Of a stretch of DNA of 46,244 nucleotides, positions 32,244 to 39,835 are shown piece after piece. Positions within the stretch are counted from its first letter, which is position 1. The number at the start of each line of letters is the position of its first letter. Under the pieces are notes generated by a model, which was given only the letters and a program-made list of their open reading frames with translations, made no database searches and was not told where the DNA came from. This DNA is from a virus. The position numbers and the translations under genes were made by a program. The DNA lies in the IMG/VR virus record IMGVR_UViG_3300044949_001400, positions 1-46,244 of that record. One strand, 5' to 3'.

Positions 32244-32930
32244 TCACCCGTCGAGCATGTCGAGCGCTGCTGCGCCGTAGCCGCGCTGGCCGGCCATCAG
32301 GGCACGCATAAAGCCAATGCGGTACCGGGCCGCCACCTCGTTGCGCACCTGGGCGCGGAGTCGCTCGCCAGTGCGCGTGTCGCCCATGAAAATACCGCCG
32401 ATGCTGGGCCCATAGAGACCGCGCAGCCTACCGCTGCGCTTGCGACGAAACACCAGCTGGTTGCCGTTGCGACCTGCGGCCTGGAACGCGCCGGTGATCG
32501 GCTGGCGACCGGCTGACTTGAGCTGCAGAGCGGTAAGTGGCTGACGTGCGGGGTTGGGCCTGCCCCAGCCCTTGCCACGGCCACGGCCTGGCTGAGGCGA
32601 TCGGCCGCCCAGTGGTGGGTGACCGGTGCCGGGCTTGATGGCGAATTGGTTGAGGGTTGGTGCTCGCTTGCTGAATCCAACTGTGATAAAGCTACCGTCA
32701 GGCGCGACAAATGGTTGCCTTATATCTGTGCTTATTCTTTGCTGCGTGATGCCGTAGCTTTCTGCAATTCCTTTCGCAATTATCGAATTAATCCGCCCAC
32801 GCCGATTGAATGATCTAGCGGCATAGCGCATGCCTGCCGCCTGGGCCTTGGCGAACTGCTCAGGTGTGAACAATGCAGCCAGCCGCGCGAGGTCATGAAG
32901 GCCATCGATGCCCATGGTCGTGACTGCCAT
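32244..32930 (-). CDS. Minor tail / tail completion protein (gpZ-like)
   Basis: A 228-residue basic protein. The N-terminal helix GLHDLARLAALFTPEQFAKAQAAGMRYAARSF followed by basic loops, SIIAKGIAESYGITQQRI, a stretch of Arg/Gly/Pro at about 115-160 and the late part LRAQVRNEVAARYRIGFMRALM are reminiscent of minor tail protein Z and other tail-completion proteins. In lambda, gpZ is encoded between FII and U; here the gene is upstream of terS, so it would be displaced. The assignment rests on pattern only and could be wrong. A TAGACTGAGCCC-like element lies near 32949. Confidence 0.5.
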   Translation of the reverse strand: MAVTTMGIDGLHDLARLAALFTPEQFAKAQAAGMRYAARSFNRRGRINSIIAKGIAESYGITQQRISTDIRQPFVAPDGSFITVGFSKRAPTLNQFAIKPGTGHPPLGGRSPQPGRGRGKGWGRPNPARQPLTALQLKSAGRQPITGAFQAAGRNGNQLVFRRKRSGRLRGLYGPSIGGIFMGDTRTGERLRAQVRNEVAARYRIGFMRALMAGQRGYGAAALDMLDG

Positions 32931-32968
32931 CCTGATCCCCTGCTGCTGGGCTCAGTCTGCCGCAACGC

Positions 32969-33391
32969 TTACTGCATGGTCCTGATCTCGATCTGACAGC
33001 CCTCTAGCTCAGTGGCGTAGCCGGGCGTGCAGTATTCCTTTGACGCCACCATGAACACCACCTGGCTGTCGTCGGCGAACAGCACACCGGTGAGACCGTC
33101 CAGCGTGCTGCGGCAGAGCTTGTCCAGGTCAGGCCTGGTGATGTGGCGAATGGGTGCCGAGGGTTTGAGCTGGCCCTTGGCGTTGCGGTGGCCCTTGGGC
33201 CTAGTGAAACGGAACGTCAGACGCAGGTAGATCGGGGCGCTGGTGATGGCCAGGCCCGTGGCTAGCGCTTCCTGCCGCACTGCCTCGCGCCAAGGCATGA
33301 CCTTGGCGCTGCTCTCTACCATGCGGCCACCGCCAACGTGGCGCTTGCTGCCTTGTGGCGCTGGGGTAATGCCGCAGATGTTAAACATCAT
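32969..33391 (-). CDS. rusA: RusA-family Holliday junction resolvase
   Basis: A 140-residue nuclease that cuts four-way DNA junctions, here probably resolving replication or recombination intermediates before packaging. The RusA signature is RPDLDKL at 86-92 (catalytic Asp88, Asp90), followed by STLDGLTGVLFADDSQV with Asp107/Asp108. The N-terminal GITPAPQGSKRHVGGG is also typical. It sits between tail and replication genes on the minus strand, near other recombination functions. The family is firmly recognisable. Confidence 0.92.
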   Translation of the reverse strand: MMFNICGITPAPQGSKRHVGGGRMVESSAKVMPWREAVRQEALATGLAITSAPIYLRLTFRFTRPKGHRNAKGQLKPSAPIRHITRPDLDKLCRSTLDGLTGVLFADDSQVVFMVASKEYCTPGYATELEGCQIEIRTMQ

Positions 33392-33425
33392 TGGTCTAAT
33401 TCGTAAAGCAAGAATTCGAGCCTGC

Positions 33426-33677
33426 TCACAAGAGTTCGTGCGTTAAGAACTGCGCCGCATCAGCTAACGTGAGCGGGCGCTTCGCCAGCTGCTCATGCGC
33501 CGTTAGCTCGGCTGCAAGTTGAAGCAACACCTCCTGCGCAACGCGCTGCGGCCAGTCATTCCCGACCTCGCCATTCTCCAACAGCTCCAGGATCGCGGCG
33601 GTTAAGCGACCCTTTAGGGTGGCAAGGTCGACAGCGAGCAGCGTGTTGCCGTCGTTCGCCCAGGGGTCAGCGATCAT
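33426..33677 (-). CDS. Hypothetical protein, 83 residues
   Basis: A small helical protein: NTLLAVDLATLKGRLTAAILELLENGE, then QRVAQEVLLQLAAELTAHEQL and a final RPLTLADAAQFLTHELL. Acidic overall with no recognised motif. Overlaps the previous gene by four bases (ATGA-type), so it is translationally coupled. It could be a small regulator or partner of the neighbouring replication proteins; nothing in the sequence decides. Confidence 0.65.
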   Translation of the reverse strand: MIADPWANDGNTLLAVDLATLKGRLTAAILELLENGEVGNDWPQRVAQEVLLQLAAELTAHEQLAKRPLTLADAAQFLTHELL

Positions 33678-34012
33678 GACTGTGGCCCCTTGATTGTCCA
33701 GAACGGGGCGCCTGTGCTGGCGGTGGCGCTGCCGTCAGCTTCAGCCACTTTCTTGGCGGCCTTGAGCTGCTGCTCTAGGGTTTTGACTGGAGCGGGGTAT
33801 GCCCAACTCCGTTTCCCTTCGCTATACGAAAACGCCCAGTCATTGTGGCTGAAGCCACCTGGGTCAATTTGGCCGGCTGCTACTCGCCGGTCTAATTCGT
33901 CAAGCAAGGATTCGAGCCTGCTTGAAAGAGACTTTTGCTCGGCTTTAATGCTAACGATGGCATCTAGCAATCCATTGCTAGATGCAAAGACGGGGTGAGA
34001 TACGCCGCTCAT
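33674..34012 (-). CDS. Hypothetical protein with coiled-coil
   Basis: The ATG at 34012 overlaps the stop of the upstream membrane gene as ATGA and gives 112 residues; an upstream in-frame ATG is unlikely because it lies inside that gene. The first half is a coiled-coil (LLDAIVSIKAEQKSLSSRLESLLDELDRRV), followed by a short beta/turn region with FSHNDWAFSYSEGKRSW and a helix. I do not recognise the family. The order of overlapping small genes suggests one transcription unit. Confidence 0.6.
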   Translation of the reverse strand: MSGVSHPVFASSNGLLDAIVSIKAEQKSLSSRLESLLDELDRRVAAGQIDPGGFSHNDWAFSYSEGKRSWAYPAPVKTLEQQLKAAKKVAEADGSATASTGAPFWTIKGPQS

Positions 34013-34173
34013 CTGATTGCCCCGTGAACCAGAGAGGCAAAGATCGCGGTAAAGAAAATAAACAAGATCCACTCGCCAACCTGGCTCTTGCTGCGGCTGC
34101 GGCGTGCCTGTGGCGGGATGGCTGCGCTGTGGTCGCGGCGCCAGGGGGGCACGGAGGATTGGTAGACGGTCAT
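34009..34173 (-). CDS. Small single-pass membrane protein
   Basis: The ATG at 34173 gives 54 residues: a basic cytoplasmic-like N-terminus (PPWRRDHSAAIPPQARRSRSKS) and a C-terminal transmembrane helix, VGEWILFIFFTAIFASLVHG. A longer start at 34215 is possible. The topology of a basic head and a terminal helix fits several phage membrane proteins, including holin-like or superinfection-exclusion proteins; here no evidence selects one. The upstream sequence carries one TCTCGACTC motif (34191-34199 on the plus strand). Confidence 0.55.
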   Translation of the reverse strand: MTVYQSSVPPWRRDHSAAIPPQARRSRSKSQVGEWILFIFFTAIFASLVHGAIR

Positions 34174-34294
34174 GGGGGAGACGTGGGTTGGAGTCGAGAT
34201 GCTGAGCCGCCGCAACCGTAGGGCAGATCAGCTCGGATAACTGAGGCGGTCGTTACGGTTCGTTACGTGGCCCTGGCTCGGGAGGGGGAGGCGA

Positions 34295-35023
34295 TCACGC
34301 GAGGGCAATGCCAGGCTCAGGCCTGGGGTGATGCGGGTGCAGCGCCCGCCAGGTAGCCCAGGCCGCAGCCCAGGCCAGGCGGCATTCCGCGACGGAATAC
34401 AGAGGACTGAACGTGGTCTGGCCGGGCCTGGCCCAGATGGTCTGGCCGTAGTCGTAGAAATGACCGTGAGTGCTCTCCAGGGCCTGGTAGCCGCCGAGCT
34501 GGGCGGCTGTGGAGTACGTGGCGCCGTTCTCCCCCAGGCTCTTCAGGTCAGCCAACACCCTGGCGGGCCCAGTGGCCCATGCGGGCCGATCTGGCGAGGG
34601 GGGCAGGGACGGATCCAGGTAGGCCACATCGAACGTGCCGGCCACCTGGCGGCGAGTGCAGCAGGTGGGGCGTTCGCTGGCGATCACCTCGACCTGAGCC
34701 CAGCGTTCGTGGGTGATCAGCGGCTGGATCCAGTCGGCGTAGGGGCCGGCGCAGATCTCTGCCATTTCGTAGACGTCGGCCCCATCGTTGCCGTGGCGGC
34801 CTAGCCGCAGAAACACCTCCAGCCCTAGGTGACAGCTGTTCCCGCGAGGCTCCCAGGTGGCGCGGGTGGTCTCGATCCGCTGCATGGCGAAATCGCTCTT
34901 CAGCACTGACAGGACGCCGGTGACGCTGACCGGAAACTCCAGATCGCCCAGCCAGTACCGGTGTTCAGGGTCGCGGCGGTGCAGGCCGGGGATGGGCACG
35001 AGCCAGGGGTTGGAGGTGGTCAT
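34295..35023 (-). CDS. PD-(D/E)XK nuclease, RecB/lambda-exonuclease-like
   Basis: A 242-residue nuclease. Candidate active-site residues are Glu117 in EVIASE, Asp132 in GTFD, Asp159 and Lys161 in ADLKS, and Gln175 in AAQLGGYQALE; this E, D, DxK, QxxxY order is the signature of Cas4/RecB-type exonucleases in phage recombination modules. The N-terminal part (YWLGDLEFPVSVTGVLSV) is a conserved-looking family segment. It probably generates single-stranded ends for recombination or replication. The neighbourhood has RusA and the primase-helicase. Family moderately sure; exact substrate unknown. Confidence 0.75.
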   Translation of the reverse strand: MTTSNPWLVPIPGLHRRDPEHRYWLGDLEFPVSVTGVLSVLKSDFAMQRIETTRATWEPRGNSCHLGLEVFLRLGRHGNDGADVYEMAEICAGPYADWIQPLITHERWAQVEVIASERPTCCTRRQVAGTFDVAYLDPSLPPSPDRPAWATGPARVLADLKSLGENGATYSTAAQLGGYQALESTHGHFYDYGQTIWARPGQTTFSPLYSVAECRLAWAAAWATWRALHPHHPRPEPGIALA

Positions 35024-35026
35024 CGG

Positions 35027-35035
35027 GGGTCGAGA
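35027..35035 (-). promoter_or_regulatory. TCTCGACCC motif upstream of the nuclease gene
   Basis: On the minus strand CTCAGCCTCTCGACCCCC lies directly before the ATG at 35023. Similar TCTCGACYC elements occur before the genes at 19806 and 34173, within the end of the gene before 37737, and at 45699 on the plus strand. The conserved 9-mer may be a regulatory site. Confidence 0.35.
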
Positions 35036-35063
35036 GGCTGAGGGGGGGGGTACTACGTAGGGG

Positions 35064-35245
35064 CGGGAATCGGGAATTTTTCGGCCAAACGGCAGTAGTG
35101 GCGGGCGATCTCAGCTATCAGAGAGCGGGAAAATGTGTGGGAATTCGGAGGCCCATCGGGAAAACAGGCGGGAATGCCGGGAAGGCGTCGGTGAAGGCTC
35201 GATTCCAAGGGGCGAAAAATCCCGATCAATTCCCGTATTTTCCCG
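35064..35245. repeat. Iteron-like CGGGAA cluster (replication origin candidate)
   Basis: Eight exact copies of CGGGAA occur in 182 bp: plus strand at 35064, 35071, 35126, 35157, 35169, 35178; minus strand at 35230 and 35240. TGGGAA at 35138 and an ATCCCG near 35219 are close variants. Random expectation for a 6-mer in this length is about 0.1. Flanked by the nuclease gene and the primase-helicase gene, the region fits a phage origin where an initiator binds iterons. The 338-base gap 35024-35361 holds no gene that I can support. Confidence 0.6.
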
Positions 35246-35361
35246 CTGTTTTCCTGATTTCCATTTCCCCAGATCCACTGCACCGCAAGGCATTACAAAG
35301 AATAATTCCTGATTCCTTCTCTCTTTAGGGGGAGAGAGAGGTGTGCTGGTTGCTGTGGCAG

Positions 35362-37737
35362 TTAGCGCCATGGGTTGGGGTTCCCCTGGCTGATCAGGTT
35401 GAGGGCCCTGCTGCCGGCTGGCGTGAGCTTCCAGGCGGTCCCGGCCTTGCTGACCAGGCCCCGTTTGCGCAGCCAGGTGAGGTTGTTTCTGATGGTCGAT
35501 TCGTTGTGGCTGTTGAGTTCGGTGATGATCAGGTTCGTTGCGGTCGAGATCTTGCGCTCGGTGCGCACCTCAATGCAGTCGAGGATTGCGCCGCGGGCGT
35601 TGCCGGTGACCTCGCCGCGCGTTACCTCAAAGCCGTCCTCGGAGAGGCGATAGCAAAATTCGCGAGACGGGGAGCCTCTGAGCTTGTGGACGCTCCATTC
35701 GTTGCCGGGGCCCCGATCGGTGACCACACGGGTGAGCTGATGCACGGCGCTGGGGATCTGGTTGATGTTCTGGCTGCCTGCTGCGGCCTGCAGCCCCTTG
35801 CCAGCGGCCTTGCCGCCTGCGGGGTGATGCAGCCACAGGAGCGAGCAATGGCGGCCTACCAGGGCCTGCATGAACCGCATCAGGGTGCCGACCGGGCCGA
35901 TGCCGAAGTTGACGCCTGCCAGTTCGAGCACCGCCTTTAGGCTGTCGATCACCACTAGCGCGTAGTCGCCCTGTTCGAGTTCGTCGCGCAGCTCCAGGAG
36001 GCCCCGGGGTGAACAACTCCAAGCGGGGGTGTCCTCGGAGCCCTCAGCTGTCCAGATGGTGAACCCGGCGATCACCTCGGGGTCGGTAGCAACTCCGAGA
36101 TCCTCCAGGTACTCGCGCACCATTGCTCTGGCGCCTTCGCCGCCGTCGCTGCCAATCCAGAGGATGCGACCACTGCGATCAGGGGTGATCTGCTGATCAA
36201 GGAATGGCCGGCCCTTGATGATCGAGACGCCCATGGCGGCGGCGGCCATGGTCTTGCCGGTGCCGCCAGCGCCGAATAGCACATGATCGCGGCGCCACAG
36301 CAGGAACCCAGGTAGCAGATCCTCAGCAGGCGAATCGAGGGGATCGGCAATTGAGCGGCCACGGCGCGCGCCACTGTGCCCTACCTGCAGTGGGAGGCCC
36401 CAGCGGGCGGCCAGCGCGTACATCATGCGATCGTCGATGGCGTCGCCGCGCACGCCCAGGTTCCACAAGTCCGCGCGGGTCGCCTGCTGCTTTGCCCAGG
36501 GATCGGACGGGTCGAGGTGCAGGTCGAGCAGGTGGTCTAGGAGCCGCTGAATCTGTTCATCTCGGGGCAGCTCTTCTGGCTGATCGCTGCTGGCGTTGGG
36601 CGTTGCGGCCGCGCCCTGCGGCTGTGGCGGGGTGGGCTGGCTGGGCTTGGGCTGGCCTGGGCCACTGCCGCGTGAGCTGCCGCTGCCAGGGGGGCGCCAG
36701 CCGTGCTGCCTGGCATGCCACCAGAACGTCTCGGCGGCGATCCGCTGGCCGCCAGACCTGGCCACCTGCGTGATGTCCCAGTTGCAGGCTTTGCTGGGGC
36801 TGTGGGCCTCCATGAGGCCGATAGCTACCTTCGGGCCGTGGCCAGCTTCGGCGCATGCCTGGATCAGGCCCCAGAGGATGTTCCGGTAGTCGCCGTAGGT
36901 TTCGTCACCACCACCAACACGTCGGGGGATGTAGCTGAGAGCGTCGCGGATCTGCTCAAGCGGCCTGGGAGGGAATTCCTGCAGCCGTAGTGCGATCGGC
37001 GCGAGGGGGGTCCCAGTGGCCGGCGCGTGCTGGGCCAGCTCCAGCTCCAGGGCCTGGCTTTGCTCACCTGCGGTGAGCGCGGCGTCGAACTCGGCAAGGC
37101 TGTAGCGGTTGCCGGTCTCATGGATGATCGTGGCCTGGCCCGTGGGTTGGCCGGACTTCTTGTCGTGGTAGATGCCGCCTGGCAGACGCATCAGGCGGGA
37201 GGGGTTGGAGCACTGGGGATCAGATTTGCAGTAGGCAATCAGGCGGGCGGTGATGGCGTGCCAGGTGGCCGGGTCGATGGCCTGATCGAGCGCCCAGTAG
37301 ACGTGGACTGATTTCCCGCCGGTGAGCACCATCACGGTGGGTTCCGGTAGCCCCAGCGTTCGCCAGGCAATCAGCTGATCGGCGATTGAGATCTTGTCCC
37401 ACTCGGCAAAGAAGGCGCGGCAGCTGATGATGTCCTCGTCGTGGACGCAGCCGGTGAGCTGGCCCTCGCGGTTGATGCCTGTAGCGGTGAGAGCAGTGCC
37501 GGTGATGAAGTAAACGGACGCGCCATCGGCGCAGTCGGCGATCAGCTCCGCCAGGACAAGGCCGTGCTGATCAGGTGCCCAACCCTTACGGCTTGGGTCC
37601 CAGCGGCGGCGGTTGGCGCCACGGTTGGGGACAATGGAGCGCAGCCAGACCGTGGCCGGGTCAAGGCCCAGCAGCAGCAGGAACCGCAACGCGGCGTTGC
37701 CGTCTACTGCTGGTGGGGTGATGGGCTCAGCCATCAT
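35362..37737 (-). CDS. Primase-helicase (bifunctional replication protein)
   Basis: A 791-residue replication protein. Residues about 60-240 contain a primase-like region (FFAEWDKISIADQLIAWR, TGGKSVHVYWALDQAIDP, and SRLMRLPGGIYHDKKSGQ), resembling AEP/PrimPol-type primases. Residues 255-345 match a PriCT-type linker (YIPRRVGGGDETYGDYRNILWGLI). The helicase has Walker A FGAGGTGKT near 485-493 and a later LVVIDSLKAVLE (RecA/AAA_25-like). The C-terminal 90 residues form a winged helix (STIRNNLTWLRKRGLVSKAG). It probably initiates phage replication at the CGGGAA cluster directly downstream. The start overlaps the ribbon-helix-helix gene. Confidence 0.88.
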   Translation of the reverse strand: MMAEPITPPAVDGNAALRFLLLLGLDPATVWLRSIVPNRGANRRRWDPSRKGWAPDQHGLVLAELIADCADGASVYFITGTALTATGINREGQLTGCVHDEDIISCRAFFAEWDKISIADQLIAWRTLGLPEPTVMVLTGGKSVHVYWALDQAIDPATWHAITARLIAYCKSDPQCSNPSRLMRLPGGIYHDKKSGQPTGQATIIHETGNRYSLAEFDAALTAGEQSQALELELAQHAPATGTPLAPIALRLQEFPPRPLEQIRDALSYIPRRVGGGDETYGDYRNILWGLIQACAEAGHGPKVAIGLMEAHSPSKACNWDITQVARSGGQRIAAETFWWHARQHGWRPPGSGSSRGSGPGQPKPSQPTPPQPQGAAATPNASSDQPEELPRDEQIQRLLDHLLDLHLDPSDPWAKQQATRADLWNLGVRGDAIDDRMMYALAARWGLPLQVGHSGARRGRSIADPLDSPAEDLLPGFLLWRRDHVLFGAGGTGKTMAAAAMGVSIIKGRPFLDQQITPDRSGRILWIGSDGGEGARAMVREYLEDLGVATDPEVIAGFTIWTAEGSEDTPAWSCSPRGLLELRDELEQGDYALVVIDSLKAVLELAGVNFGIGPVGTLMRFMQALVGRHCSLLWLHHPAGGKAAGKGLQAAAGSQNINQIPSAVHQLTRVVTDRGPGNEWSVHKLRGSPSREFCYRLSEDGFEVTRGEVTGNARGAILDCIEVRTERKISTATNLIITELNSHNESTIRNNLTWLRKRGLVSKAGTAWKLTPAGSRALNLISQGNPNPWR

Positions 37738-37910
37738 TTCGCCTGTTGCTGCTCAGGGTCGAGAGTTTGAGTTGCGGGATCTGCCTGCATGGCCTGCTCC
37801 AGGGCCAGCTGCAGCAACGTGGTGATGGGGATCCCCCGGAGCAGTCGCTGACGCTCGAGCCACTGCCGCTGGGCGGTGGTGGGGCGGAATGTGACGGTGG
37901 CGCGGGCCAT
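37734..37910 (-). CDS. Ribbon-helix-helix transcription regulator
   Basis: A 58-residue CopG/Arc-like protein that precedes the primase gene and overlaps it as ATGATG. The sequence ARATVTFRPTTAQRQWLERQRLLRGIPITTLLQLALEQAM gives one beta strand (RATVTFR) and two helices, the ribbon-helix-helix pattern, with a short tail. It may control replication by binding the operator region upstream, where a TCCGAG-n8-CTCGGA dyad lies at about 37929-37948. The divergent gene at 38018 shares this intergenic region. Confidence 0.75.
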   Translation of the reverse strand: MARATVTFRPTTAQRQWLERQRLLRGIPITTLLQLALEQAMQADPATQTLDPEQQQAK

Positions 37911-37961
37911 GGCTGGGTTCGGGGTTCCGAGCCAATGTACTCGGATGCGGGTCGGATCTGC

Positions 37962-37967
37962 TACTCT
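37962..37967 (+). promoter_or_regulatory. Extended -10 promoter candidate before 38018
   Basis: TACTCT preceded by TGC matches TGnTAnnnT, 50 bases before the ATG at 38018. The upstream 9-mer TCTGCTACT is identical to that before the 481 gene. No -35 box is obvious. Confidence 0.45.
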
Positions 37968-38017
37968 GAGCAGGCTCGCAGCTCAAGCGCGGCACCACCT
38001 ACCTGCAACCTCTCGCA

Positions 38018-38641
38018 ATGGCCAAAACCACTTCAACAGCTCTGGTGATCACCCCGCCGGACATCAAGACCATTCAGTTCAAGCTCCAGGGCACCGCCCC
38101 CCTTGTGATTAACCGGTTCAGCGCCAAGGCACGGGACGTGATGATTGCCACCCAGGAAGCGGGCAGCCAAGCAAAGAGCAAAAAGATCCGCGAACCCAAG
38201 GATTTCGACGCTCTCTATAACGGCGCCCGCCACATCAGCAACGACGGCTGGGATGGTGTACACGCTGCGGCATTTCGTAATGCCTGCATCAGCGCCTGCC
38301 GCGCTGCTGGCTTTGTGATGACACGGGCGAAGCTGTGCATCTTCATCGAGCCCGATGGGTTTGACGCCGACGACCTGACCCCCCTGGTTCGGATCTATGG
38401 CGAGCCCCAGAAGGTGATCAGCCCATGCCGCAATGCATCAGGTGTGATTGACCTGCGCGCTCGCCCGACTTACTTCCCCTGGAGTGCTCAATTGCGGGTG
38501 AAGTTTGATGCGGGCATTATGTCTGAAACCGACGTTGCCAACTTGCTAGCTCGCGCTGGGATGCAGGTTGGCATCGGCGAGGGGCGGCCGGACTCGAAGG
38601 AATCGAACGGGATCGGAAATGGCCTGTTTGATCTGGTCTGA
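38018..38641 (+). CDS. Phage protein with GxGEGRP motif (RAMP/Cas7-like fold possible)
   Basis: A 207-residue protein of a type found beside phage recombination genes. Identifiable blocks: IQFKLQGTAPLVINRFSAKARDVMIATQEAGSQAKSKK, then PKDFDALYNGARHIS and DGWDGVHAAAFRNACISACRAAGF, and near the end LARAGMQVGIGEGRPDSK. The last motif, a glycine-rich loop with E and R, recalls the RAMP/Cas7 superfamily, which binds RNA or single-stranded DNA, but the similarity is at pattern level and untested. A nucleic-acid-binding role near the replication block is a reasonable inference. Its stop overlaps the start of the frame that runs through the repeat array. Confidence 0.65.
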   Translation: MAKTTSTALVITPPDIKTIQFKLQGTAPLVINRFSAKARDVMIATQEAGSQAKSKKIREPKDFDALYNGARHISNDGWDGVHAAAFRNACISACRAAGFVMTRAKLCIFIEPDGFDADDLTPLVRIYGEPQKVISPCRNASGVIDLRARPTYFPWSAQLRVKFDAGIMSETDVANLLARAGMQVGIGEGRPDSKESNGIGNGLFDLV

Positions 38642-38683
38642 TGATTCCAACTGACACGGCATTACATGGAATCGCAGGCGTGG

Positions 38684-38950
38684 CTGGGCCTGGCGTGGCA
38701 TGGCCCGGCTTGGCAAGGCTCGGCGCGGCAGGGCAAGGCACCGCAGGCAAGGCACGGCGTGGCGAGGCAAGGCACCGCCTGGCGGGGCAAGGCACCGCAG
38801 GCACGGCATGGCGCGGCGGGGCGAGGCGAGGCGGGGCAAGGCACCGCAGGCCTGGCCTGGCATGGCGCGGCGGGGCGAGGCAAGGCACCGCAGGCCTGGC
38901 CTGGCATGGCGCGGCGGGGCGAGGCAAGGCACCGCAGGCGAGGCAGGGCT
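38684..38950. repeat. Pentanucleotide-periodic GGCNN array
   Basis: About 267 bp in which GGC recurs every five bases with variable following dinucleotides (GGCAA, GGCAT, GGCGC, GGCGG, GGCGA, GGCAC, GGCCT). The 13-mer GGCAAGGCACCGC occurs six times at 38732, 38766, 38786, 38835, 38879 and 38923; the last three are exactly 44 bp apart. Several overlapping reading frames are open on both strands because of the period, so I do not call a gene here. Confidence 0.85.
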
Positions 38951-39036
38951 TGCCCTGGCTAGCCAGGGCATGGCGCAGCAACAACCGGGGCGGCTACCTG
39001 CCCCATTTCTCTTACTGTTCTTTCATTTTCTGAACA

Positions 39037-39522
39037 ATGTCTTATTGTTTCCGTCAAAATCCCGGCTTTGAGACCGGGAACCTTACGCCGCAGATTGTTG
39101 GCGACGCGTTGGCCGACATTGAAGATCGCCATGGGGTCATCAATCCGCACACAGTCGTTAATGAATCGCGGCCAAAGGATGCACCGCTGCACCCTGTCTT
39201 TGAGTGGTGCGATGAGATAGCTGCTGAAAAGTGGCGCGTTGAGCAGGCTCGCCGCGTTGTGCGGTCAGTCGAGATCATTGCAAATGATCGCAACGAACCA
39301 ACGCAGATTGCCTACGTCAACATTCAATCTCATGGTGGCTACGTCTCAGCCGCCACGGTGCGCAGCCAGCCCGATTTCTATGAAGAAGCTCTGCGGTCGT
39401 ACCGCAGCCGCCTGGAGGCTGCATTGATCCAGCTGGCCAAGTTGGAAAAACTGGCGCCAGTCTCTCAGCGAGAGCGCATCAAACGGGATCGCCTCATCCT
39501 TGAGCGGCTTGCGCCGGTCTGA
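39037..39522 (+). CDS. Hypothetical protein, 161 residues
   Basis: A helical protein with a hydrophilic N-terminus (LTPQIVGDALADIEDRHGVINPHTVVNESR), then a conserved-looking block VFEWCDEIAAEKWRVEQARRVVRSVEI, a beta segment, and a C-terminal coiled-coil (YRSRLEAALIQLAKLEKL). This layout resembles a common family of uncharacterised phage and prophage proteins. The AT-rich sequence just upstream (38995-39040) is unlike the array and may hold its promoter. The start ATG has no obvious ribosome-binding site. Confidence 0.65.
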   Translation: MSYCFRQNPGFETGNLTPQIVGDALADIEDRHGVINPHTVVNESRPKDAPLHPVFEWCDEIAAEKWRVEQARRVVRSVEIIANDRNEPTQIAYVNIQSHGGYVSAATVRSQPDFYEEALRSYRSRLEAALIQLAKLEKLAPVSQRERIKRDRLILERLAPV

Positions 39523-39564
39523 CTGCCGACTCCCAACCCCAGTGACCACCACCACCCCACTCCC

Positions 39565-39738
39565 ATGACCACTCCAACCCCACCCCGTGGGCGCTTCATC
39601 GTGCTGGAAGGCATCGACGGCTCTGGCAAGACCACGCTGCTGGAGGCGCTGGCCGCTTGGCTGCCCACCAGCAATAGGCGATGCCAAGACGGAGCAGCTA
39701 GCAGACCTTGCACGCCATCAAGCCATACCTTTGTTTGA
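39565..39738 (+). pseudogene. Truncated duplicate of the tmk start
   Basis: Bases 39568-39672 match 40623-40727 with three mismatches in 105. The copy includes the ribosome-facing start, the P-loop GIDGSGKT and the following helix, then diverges at CACCAGC into unrelated sequence and ends after 57 codons. It cannot make a thymidylate kinase. It looks like an unequal recombination or gene-conversion product between two loci with similar ACCACCACCCC starts. Confidence 0.85.
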
Positions 39739-39835
39739 AGAATGGGCGACGAGCGTCGCCGCCAAGGCGGAGTTAGTTCAGCATATAGTTAACCACGCCC
39801 GCAAAACTTCGCCCACCACCACCCCGCTCACATGA
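39674..39835 (+). pseudogene. Remnant of a gene interrupted by the tmk fragment
   Basis: Downstream of the break the sequence shifts to another frame, open to the TGA at 39833-39835, encoding [20 protein letters not shown], then EEWATSVAAKAELVQHIVNHARKT. This has the composition of a real C-terminal protein segment and is not related to tmk. Its 5' part is missing, so it is the tail of a gene whose start was replaced. The function is not recognisable. Confidence 0.5.

Noticed and set aside
34328-34804. 158-residue plus-strand ORF over the nuclease gene
   Set aside because: Antisense to a gene with recognisable nuclease motifs; its composition is the mirror of that gene.
35053-35283. 76-residue minus-strand ORF
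   Set aside because: It covers the CGGGAA cluster and its residues follow those repeats. No ribosome-binding site or similarity is visible.
38641-39033. Protein-coding genes in the GGCNN region (several overlapping ORFs on both strands)
   Set aside because: The five-base periodicity opens many frames at once with low-complexity Gly/Ala/Arg/Pro sequence; no frame has a credible start signal or domain.
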